The notes beneath the pieces were generated by a model. The model ran no database searches. It saw only the letters and a list, made by a program, of their open reading frames with translations, and was not told where the DNA came from. A program made the translations under genes and the position numbers. Shown here one piece after another: positions 52,816-57,887 of a stretch of DNA of 57,887 nt. Source of the stretch: Streptomyces sp. TRM68367 (GTDB lineage Bacteria > Actinomycetota > Actinomycetes > Streptomycetales > Streptomycetaceae); the NCBI RefSeq assembly GCF_014495685.1, contig NZ_JACTVI010000053.1, positions 1 through 57,887 of the forward strand, in the 5' to 3' direction. Every line of letters begins with the position of its first letter. Positions within the stretch are counted from its first letter, which is position 1.

Positions 52816-53257
52816 CGGAAAGTGCGCTACTTCCGCTACCGGGCAGCGGTTTTTGGCAAGACGAAGACCGAAGTCCGCCAGAAGATCCGGGACTTGAAGA
52901 AGGAGCTGCAGACGGGCGTCAAGGCGCCGGCCAACTACACCGTGGCCGACGCGGTGAACGACTGGTTGGAGCGCGGGCTGAAGGGACGCGACGAGAAGGG
53001 CACCATCGGCAAGAACCGCTCGATGGCGAACAAGCACCTGATCCCGTTCACCCACAAGGCCAAGCTGAAAGAACTCAGCGCGGACGATGTCGACGACTGG
53101 TTGGACGACAGGGCCGAAGTCCTCGCGACGCGAAGCCTGCGTGACCTGCTCGCCATCCTGCGCCGCTCCATCGCGTACGCTCAGCGCAGGGACAAGGCCG
53201 CGCGGAACGTCACCCTACTCGTCACAGCACCCGAGGGGCGGCCCGGCCGTCCGAGTA
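52816..53257 (+). pseudogene. Tyrosine integrase N-terminal fragment
   Basis: Frame one base off the preceding one: VRYFRYRAAVFGKTKTEVRQ, KIRDLKKELQTGVKAPANYT, VADAVNDWLERGLKGRDEKG, KLKELSADDVDDWLDDRAEV, LLAILRRSIAYAQRRDKAAR and TAPEGRPGRPSK. These are the arm-type and SAM-like core-binding domains of phage/ICE tyrosine recombinases. The catalytic domain (R-H-R-Y) is missing after about 53257, so the element cannot excise itself. Confidence 0.85.
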
Positions 53258-53430
53258 AGGCGGACCCCTTCGCGGATGAGCGCCTGTGCCGGTGTCCAGA
53301 GCACCGGCTGCTGACCAGGGGAAGGGCTGTCGGGTCGTCCGCACCGGCTGCCTCGGCACCAGAAGGGAACAGCGCCCTCTGCCGACCGCATGGGCTCGAC
53401 AGGGGCGCTGTGATGGCCGCGATGCCGTGA

Positions 53431-53838
53431 TCAGACTCCGTCGTCCGCGGCTGCCGCGCCGCCGCCCGCCGCGCCGCCGCCACCCGCGCCGCCGCCCCCG
53501 CCGCCTGCCGAGGAAGTCGCGCCGCCGATGCCGAGCTGTTCTGACACGGCCTGGAGAATGCTGGTGGTGGCCTGGTTGTTGTTGTTTGAGGTTGGGAGAT
53601 TGTTGTTGTTGGGTGTGTTGTTATTGTTGTTGTTCACAAATACCGGGATGCCCCGCTGGCAGCCGTTGACCTCGTTGTCACTGCCGAAGTTGTAGATCAC
53701 GCAGTCAGGAGCGCGGTCGTGAGCACCATGCCCCCGGTGGCCATGACCGTCGTTCGCGCTCGCGACACCGATTCCGGCAGCGAAGACGCCGCCTGTGAGT
53801 GCCAGTACGGCTGCTGTAGTGCGAGCCTTGATCATCAT
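53431..53838 (-). CDS. Secreted Asn- and Gly-rich low-complexity protein
   Basis: 135 aa from ATG 53838 (AAAGG 5 nt upstream). Signal peptide IKARTTAAVLALTGGVFAAG, cleavage after ASA. The mature protein has a His/Gly patch (NDGHGHRGHGAHDR), two cysteines (DCVIYNFGSDNEVNGCQRGI), then PVFVNNNNNNTPNNNNLPTS, a second poly-Asn run, and a tail of Gly/Ala runs. The Asn codons are mostly AAC/AAT repeats, lowering GC locally. Prion-like or surface-coat role is conceivable; no family assigned. Confidence 0.7.
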   Translation of the reverse strand: MMIKARTTAAVLALTGGVFAAGIGVASANDGHGHRGHGAHDRAPDCVIYNFGSDNEVNGCQRGIPVFVNNNNNNTPNNNNLPTSNNNNQATTSILQAVSEQLGIGGATSSAGGGGGGAGGGGAAGGGAAAADDGV

Positions 53839-54337
53839 GTGAACCTTTGTTCGCAGACGAGAAGGGAACCGACCGCTGACGTCGTCCGGATGCGGACAAT
53901 GGGCAGCAAACGGGAACTATAGGGCGGAAAAGCCTCAAGCAAGGTGAACCTGATGCCCATCGGCGTGTTGCGCGAGGTTTCCGCCGCTGTCGCAGGCAGT
54001 TCAAGCGCCCGGCCCTCAGAAGTTCCTCAACTTACGTTCACGGATGGGCACCTGCCCTGGTACCCGACGCACGACCTCTGAGCAGGGGGAGAGCCGTCGT
54101 CATCTGGCGTCGTCTGTCGTCGTTGGCCGCCCTCGCACGGCCCACAGACGGCCCAGTGGGGGCCCTCGATGCGAACTAAGGGCGGGGCGGTCGCTGAGGT
54201 CTGCCAGGTTGGTCAAGTGGTTGCCTGTGGGCAAGGACCGTTGACCGCGGTCGCGTCCTCGCCGGAGTTCCCGGTGTTCCCCTCTGGTTGCCGCCCTATC
54301 GGGCACGTAGGGGGCACGGACGGCTGCTTGCGCGCCG
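53839..54337. other. Intergenic, no gene seen
   Basis: About 500 bases. Contains the upstream region of the Asn-rich gene and short frames without features. Confidence 0.4.
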
Positions 54338-54535
54338 TTACGGCGATGGGGCCGCCTTCCTGCGCCGAGCGAGCCGACGCCGGGCCACCTCGAGGCTGTT
54401 CAAGACCAGCAGCGCTGCTCCCGCGACGGCCCAGCCCACGGAACCTCCGTCGCGGTAGGTCTTGAGTCCGACCGCCAGCAACAATGCGCCTGCCACCAGG
54501 CCCATCAGGTCGTGGAGGATGTCCGCCCATATCAT
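54338..54535 (-). CDS. Small two-helix membrane protein
   Basis: 65 aa: MIWADILHDLMGLVAGALLL, then VGLKTYRDGGSVGWAVAGAA and LLVLNSLEVARRRLARRRKA. Two helices with a basic cytoplasmic end. No family recognised; codon use is typical of the genome. Confidence 0.55.
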   Translation of the reverse strand: MIWADILHDLMGLVAGALLLAVGLKTYRDGGSVGWAVAGAALLVLNSLEVARRRLARRRKAAPSP

Positions 54536-54638
54536 GATCTTTGAAGGATGATCACGCCTGATCGTGACAGGCGAACGCGCCCGCTGCCAAGGGCAAATTC
54601 AGTGCCACGACCTGCGCCTTGGACACGCGGTCGGCGTA

Positions 54639-54786
54639 GCGACTTTGGCCGGGAGCTGCTTTGGCGCGAGTGATCATGGCCCCGTAAGCTTCCGGCGCGT
54701 CGGGCAGTCTGTGGACCTGCCCGGTAAAGCACGACGTTGGGGCCATGATCTTCGAGGCTCGCGCCAAAGTGGCTGGCTAAAGTCGC
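54639..54786. repeat. 148-bp imperfect inverted repeat (MITE-like)
   Basis: The left end GCGACTTTGGCC...CTTTGGCGCGAG...GATCATGGCCCC is the near reverse complement of the right end GGGGCCATGATC...CTCGCGCCAAAG...GGCTAAAGTCGC. The arms are about 45-50 nt with a centre of about 50 nt. No transposase inside. It may be a small non-autonomous element or a long structured RNA. Confidence 0.6.
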
Positions 54787-54970
54787 GGAGCCGACCGCCC
54801 CAGCCACAGCGGGGTTTCTCTTCTCGCCCGCATGCACGCAGCGCGCCGTCGGGCGCGGCCAGCCGGGACGAAGGCAGGAGGCAGGCCACGCCGCAGAGGC
54901 GGCGCGCGCCCGCGCCGTGCGCGGGCCTTGATCCACTCCCCATTCACTCCCCAGGGGCCCTATGGAACGA

Positions 54971-55009
54971 GTCAGGGCCGGTTTCCCATGAAGGGAAACC
55001 GGCCCTGAC
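54971..55009 (-). terminator. 17-bp hairpin next to tRNA-Pro repeat 2
   Basis: GTCAGGGCCGGTTTCCC pairs perfectly with GGGAAACCGGCCCTGAC across ATGAA. It lies 12 nt downstream (minus strand) of the tRNA 3' end, where the original tRNA-Pro terminator would be. A shorter hairpin (CTGATCCA-CCAAA-TGGATCAG) lies in the same place beside repeat 1. Confidence 0.75.
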
Positions 55010-55020
55010 CTGGTGTTCAG

Positions 55021-55065
55021 CTGTCGGGGTGGCGGGATTTGAACCCACGACCTCTTCGTCCCGAA
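55021..55065 (-). repeat. tRNA-Pro(CGG) 3'-end repeat, attachment site 2
   Basis: Identical 45 bases to 48637-48681, same orientation, 6,384 bp apart. The bases just downstream (ACCTGG, TTCA) are also partly shared. Its 5' side (TTGC...) does not rebuild the tRNA, so this is not an intact tRNA gene. Confidence 0.85.
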
Positions 55066-55248
55066 GCAACTTGGGTGTGCGGCTGGCCTTGGGCCGGTGC
55101 GCCTCTCACCTGCTGCGATGGTGCGCAGGTGTGCGCGGTTGTCCGCCGCTGTTCGTGGGCGTTGTCACGCAGTTAGACACTCAAGGGCCTTGCGGCTCCG
55201 GCTGCTCACCGCCCCAGGGATGGTCACTCGGCGGCCAAACGCCTGCGC
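55066..55248. other. Short gap, no gene seen
   Basis: Sequence between att site 2 and the GntR gene; nothing recognised. Confidence 0.4.
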
Positions 55249-56004
55249 CTACTGGTTGATCGGGATCTCGTAGACGATCTCGCAGTGAGCTGCGGGCACG
55301 ACGATGTCCGCCGTCTCGACGGGGCGCCCGTCGTCGCTGTAGTACGTCCGCCGGATGTGCGTCACGAGTGCGGCCTTCTGGATGCCCAGAAGTGAGGCCT
55401 CCTCGGCGGTCGCCTGTCGCGGCTCCGGCTGTTCCACGGCGTGGCTGACGGTGACACCGATCGTGGCCATGCGGTTCACGACACCGGCCCCGGCGTGCGG
55501 GCCTCCCTCGGGGAGAACGATGAGCGTGCTCGCGGTGAGGTCGTACGGCTCCCAACTCGTCGAAAGCTGCACCGGCCTGCCGTCGGCCAGGAACTCGTAC
55601 GACGTCCTGACGCACAGGTCGCCCTCGGTGATGCCCAGCCGGGCCGCGATGTCGGCCGGGGCCGGCACCTTGGCATCGGTCCTGCTCTCCCAGTCGCCTT
55701 GCTTGCCCAGGGCCTTCATGTCCGCACGGAAGGGCGACTTCTCGGGCTGCTCGCGAGCGGAGGACCGGACAACCCGCACTCGTTGCCGGGGCTCGGCGAC
55801 GTAGGTCCCCGACCCGGCGCGGCCTTCCAGTACGCCCTGGGAGATCAGCAGTTCCTGCGCCCGGCGGACCACGTTCTCGCCGACGCCGAACTCCTGGCCG
55901 ATCTGAGCGCGCGACGGCAGCCGGTCCCCCGGCTCCCACACGTGCTCCGCGATCCGCCGCCGGAGTTCGTCGGCGATGCGGAGGTAGGGCGGTTGCTCAG
56001 ACAT
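55249..56004 (-). CDS. GntR/UTRA family repressor (KorSA-like)
   Basis: 251 aa (MSEQPPYLRIADELRRRIAE). Winged helix: PGDRLPSRAQIGQEFGVGEN, VVRRAQELLISQGVLEGRAG, SGTYVAEPRQ. UTRA effector domain: DLCVRTSYEFLADGRPVQLS, TSWEPYDLTASTLIVLPEG, THIRRTYYSDDGRPVETADI. GntR repressors of this type (KorSA, and chromosomal HutC-like) control transfer or replication genes of actinobacterial ICEs. Palindromic operators at 56014-56044 lie between it and the divergent small genes. Confidence 0.9.
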   Translation of the reverse strand: MSEQPPYLRIADELRRRIAEHVWEPGDRLPSRAQIGQEFGVGENVVRRAQELLISQGVLEGRAGSGTYVAEPRQRVRVVRSSAREQPEKSPFRADMKALGKQGDWESRTDAKVPAPADIAARLGITEGDLCVRTSYEFLADGRPVQLSTSWEPYDLTASTLIVLPEGGPHAGAGVVNRMATIGVTVSHAVEQPEPRQATAEEASLLGIQKAALVTHIRRTYYSDDGRPVETADIVVPAAHCEIVYEIPINQ

Positions 56005-56013
56005 ATGGAAAAT

Positions 56014-56044
56014 CTAGTCCACTAGCTCTAATCTAGTTAACTAG
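56014..56044. promoter_or_regulatory. Two tandem palindromic operators for GntR
   Basis: CTAGTCCACTAG (56014-56025) and CTAGTTAACTAG (56033-56044; perfect) are 19 bp apart centre to centre, in an AT-rich island (AAAATCTAG...). Both are 10 to 40 bp from the GntR start and 40 to 70 from the divergent gene, ideal for autorepression and control of the neighbour. Confidence 0.75.
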
Positions 56045-56083
56045 CTTCACTCAAAGTGATCGCCGGTTAACGGAGGCTGCCCT

Positions 56084-56362
56084 GTGCCCGCTTCGGGAGT
56101 CCGCGCGGCAGCCATCGCTGCCCGACTGTGCGACCTCGGGCTTCCTGCGCGCCTGGAGGAGCACGACCGGCACACCTCGGTCGAGGCGGAGGTGCCTGAA
56201 TCACTCCCCGCCGACTTATGGCGGGAGGTCCTGAAGGCTGTGGCTGAGGCCGACCGGTTCGGACTCCTCGCCACCAGCCTGAACGACCGCACCCTCTGGG
56301 CGGTCGTACGCAAAGCGGTCCCCACGACGGGCGATGTCGGGGGACCGGGCCATCAGCGATAG
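56084..56362 (+). CDS. Small ICE-type protein 1, unknown
   Basis: 92 aa from GTG 56084 (CGGAGG upstream). GVRAAAIAARLCDLGLPARL, EEHDRHTSVEAEVPESLPAD, LWREVLKAVAEADRFGLLAT, LNDRTLWAVVRKAVP. Soluble, alpha/beta. Divergent from the repressor; likely first gene of a repressed operon. No family named. Confidence 0.7.
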   Translation: MPASGVRAAAIAARLCDLGLPARLEEHDRHTSVEAEVPESLPADLWREVLKAVAEADRFGLLATSLNDRTLWAVVRKAVPTTGDVGGPGHQR

Positions 56363-56374
56363 GAGCTGACCAGC

Positions 56375-56689
56375 GTGCTCAACCGTATCCGCCGTGCCGC
56401 CTCGCTCACCAGAGCGCGGTACTTCCCCAAGGGCAGGCACCGTCGGCCCTTACGGCCGTCTCGGCCGACACGTGCTCCCGCTTCTGCTGCATCCGCTGAC
56501 GAGTCGACGGTCGTCCTGGACCACGCTCTCGACGGAGCGGGTCACTGGCAGCCGCTCCGGGGTGAGGACACCGCACTTGTCCGTCCGTACGTTCTGGTTC
56601 ACGAAGAACGCGCGCGACGGCACCCGACGGTTGTCATCGCTCCCCATCTGCCGACCGACGCCTGGTCGACTCTCCTGGGGGTCCACTGA
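56375..56689 (+). CDS. Small basic ICE-type protein 2, unknown
   Basis: 104 aa from GTG 56375 (AGGAGCTG upstream). A basic N-terminus (MLNRIRRAASLTRARYFPKG) and a folded part VVLDHALDGAGHWQPLRGED, RPYVLVHEERARRHPTVVIA. Its stop overlaps the next start. Family not recognised. Confidence 0.65.
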   Translation: MLNRIRRAASLTRARYFPKGRHRRPLRPSRPTRAPASAASADESTVVLDHALDGAGHWQPLRGEDTALVRPYVLVHEERARRHPTVVIAPHLPTDAWSTLLGVH

Positions 56690-56949
56690 TGCCCTCGCAG
56701 CGACAGACTCTTGGCACTGACACCTCGTACCGCTCGACTGCCTGCCAGATCGGCACGCACCGCGCCTGCGCGGAGTCCTCTCCGGAATCGGCGCCGGTCG
56801 ACCTGCCTTTGATCTACGAGGCTTGCGACTGCCTGTGTCACTCGGCGCCTTGTCAGTCCGGGCCCGGGAGTCACGCGGTGAGCGAGTCGGCATCCACCGG
56901 CACGCCGGCACCGAACGCCGAGATCACCGAGAGGCTCACGCAGGGATGA
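56689..56949 (+). CDS. Cys-rich small ICE-type protein 3, unknown
   Basis: 86 aa, MPSQRQTLGTDTSYRSTACQ, IGTHRACAESSPESAPVDLP, YEACDCLCHSAPC. Five to six cysteines suggest a zinc-binding fold. ATG overlaps the previous stop (TGATG); its own stop overlaps the next start (ATGA). Similar Cys-rich small proteins are common on pSAM2-type elements, from memory. Confidence 0.7.
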   Translation: MPSQRQTLGTDTSYRSTACQIGTHRACAESSPESAPVDLPLIYEACDCLCHSAPCQSGPGSHAVSESASTGTPAPNAEITERLTQG

Positions 56950-57242
56950 CGGCACAGGACGAACTGAGGCTTCTCCCGTGGGCGGGGCCGGATGGCAAAC
57001 CGTGCTACTTGAGCACCGATGACCAAGGCGGCTACGTCTCCCGCCTGGCGGACCACATCGAGGCGTTCCAACTCGGTATGGCGTCCCAACTGCTGGAGCA
57101 CTCATGTCAGGTGCTCGACGACGAGACCAAAGACCCGGAGGAGCTGAACCTTCTTGCTGCCCAGCTGACCAGCGCACTGCGAGACGTGTTGCGTGTAGCG
57201 ACTAGCCGCGGACGTAGTCCCGTCGCGCCTCAACGCCCCTGA
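56946..57242 (+). CDS. Small acidic ICE-type protein 4, unknown
   Basis: 98 aa: MTAQDELRLLPWAGPDGKPC, STDDQGGYVSRLADHIEAFQ, LGMASQLLEHSCQVLDDETK, LNLLAAQLTSALRDVLRVAT. Soluble helical protein. Fourth gene of the run of overlapping small genes. Confidence 0.75.
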   Translation: MTAQDELRLLPWAGPDGKPCYLSTDDQGGYVSRLADHIEAFQLGMASQLLEHSCQVLDDETKDPEELNLLAAQLTSALRDVLRVATSRGRSPVAPQRP

Positions 57243-57887
57243 GAGGAACGGTGCTGCTCAGCCACAACTGATCATCGGCGGCCGTGACCTGTGGCCGTCT
57301 AATCGATCACCGCTCTGACCAGCTGCTGAGCTGTCGGCAGCTGTCGACGTTGGTCAACGCTGAGCGCCCTTCCACGGTCCGAGGACGGCCCGGGAGGGCG
57401 CTCGAGCGTTGGGGGAGGCCCTGGCCGCCTCTGGCAGGGGCTTCGCTTCCCGGCGGCTGGTCAGGTGCTTAGAAGATGCGGGCAAGCCCCTCTGGCTGGG
57501 CGTGGCAGCCCCGCGTTACCTCCGTGACGAGTTGCCGGGTGTCGTCGCCGTCCGCGCGCGTTGCCGTCAGCGTTGCCGTCACTGCCGTCGGCGTATTGGT
57601 GCGAACAGGTTCTGGACGACAGACTTGGAGTGACGGCTTAGAAGGCGCTTTGTGGCTGCGTCCCGACCTCCTCTTGGCCTGTGACTGTTCCCCAACTGAG
57701 CCGCTGGCCGGTAGAACTTCGCCACGGATTCGACACGTAGTGTCCTGATGGAAGATCACGAACAGGAGGCGGCGTCGGGCTCAACTGCCTGATTGACGCC
57801 AATGAGGAAGTTTCATCGTGATTCGTGCAGGTCAACGGCCCTGGCGTGACGGGTGGTTGGGCTGCTCGCGCATGTCACGAGCGTGAT
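57243..57887. other. Right end of window, no gene seen
   Basis: About 645 bases with only short frames of poor composition. A new operon of the presumed element may begin beyond the edge. Confidence 0.4.

Noticed and set aside
53259..53430. Continuation of the integrase into the catalytic domain
   Set aside because: After TAPEGRPGRPSK the frame becomes unrelated (ADPFADERLC...) and reaches a stop; no R-H-R-Y residues.
55021..55090. Possible complete tRNA-Pro gene
   Set aside because: Upstream bases do not form the acceptor, D-arm or the 5' half of the anticodon stem. Only the 3' half is present.
1..57887. CRISPR arrays or rRNA genes
   Set aside because: No regularly spaced repeats of 25-40 bases and no rRNA-like conserved blocks were seen.

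Overview
The window is high-GC actinobacterial DNA, almost certainly Streptomyces. GTG/TTG starts are frequent, codons end in G/C, and typical Streptomyces families are present (DUF397/DUF5753, DUF5994, DUF3631, ANTAR, SigB-like sigma). The neighbourhoods ybaB-recR-DUF5063 and ask-asd-ECF sigma are, from memory, the core Streptomyces order.

Layout. (1) 0-21 kb is largely conserved core: a SLATT membrane protein, ybaB, recR, DUF5063, a two-component system, aspartokinase and aspartate-semialdehyde dehydrogenase, an ECF sigma factor with a membrane partner, SURF1, an S9 peptidase, a two-RCK membrane protein, and a permease pair. It is interrupted at 2.7-7.0 kb by accessory genes, three of them damaged: a frameshifted unknown, a DUF5753 regulator without its HTH, and an NTF2-like gene with an in-frame TAG. 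(2) 21.4-27.9 kb is accessory. It holds a frameshifted methyltransferase, a mosaic of three broken genes, three DUF5994 paralogues (two sharing an upstream element), a CsbD-like stress gene, and a two-domain HNH enzyme resembling phosphorothioate-dependent restriction nucleases. (3) 28-39.5 kb is one catabolic locus: a divergent PucR regulator, two FAD amine oxidases, a complete polyamine-type ABC importer, a HAD hydrolase, an aldehyde dehydrogenase with an internal in-frame deletion, and a 2-hydroxyacid dehydrogenase. (4) 39.6-47.3 kb is a general-stress/partner-switching cluster: two PRC-barrel paralogues, two small ANTAR-type proteins, tiny membrane proteins, CsbD, a SigB-family sigma factor with a matching promoter, two GAF-ANTAR proteins, a GNAT protein and a STAS anti-anti-sigma. 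A promoter/leader segment here is a diverged copy of one at 24.9 kb. (5) 47.7-55.1 kb is a decayed integrative island. Two identical 45-bp direct repeats, equal to the 3' end of a tRNA-Pro(CGG), flank 6.4 kb with remnants of an XRE/TPR regulator, a DUF3631 ATPase and a tyrosine integrase, plus an intact secreted GH5 enzyme and an Asn-rich secreted protein. (6) 55.2 kb to the right end looks like the start of another element: a GntR/UTRA repressor with two tandem palindromic operators, divergent from four small overlapping genes.

How the parts may work together (inference): the ABC importer would feed amine substrates to the two oxidases, whose products go to the dehydrogenases, under PucR control. 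The STAS, GAF-ANTAR and sigma genes probably tune a SigB-type stress regulon that includes CsbD, the PRC-barrel proteins and possibly DUF5994. The repeated tRNA 3' ends suggest tandem accretion of elements at one tRNA-Pro gene whose intact copy should lie right of the window.
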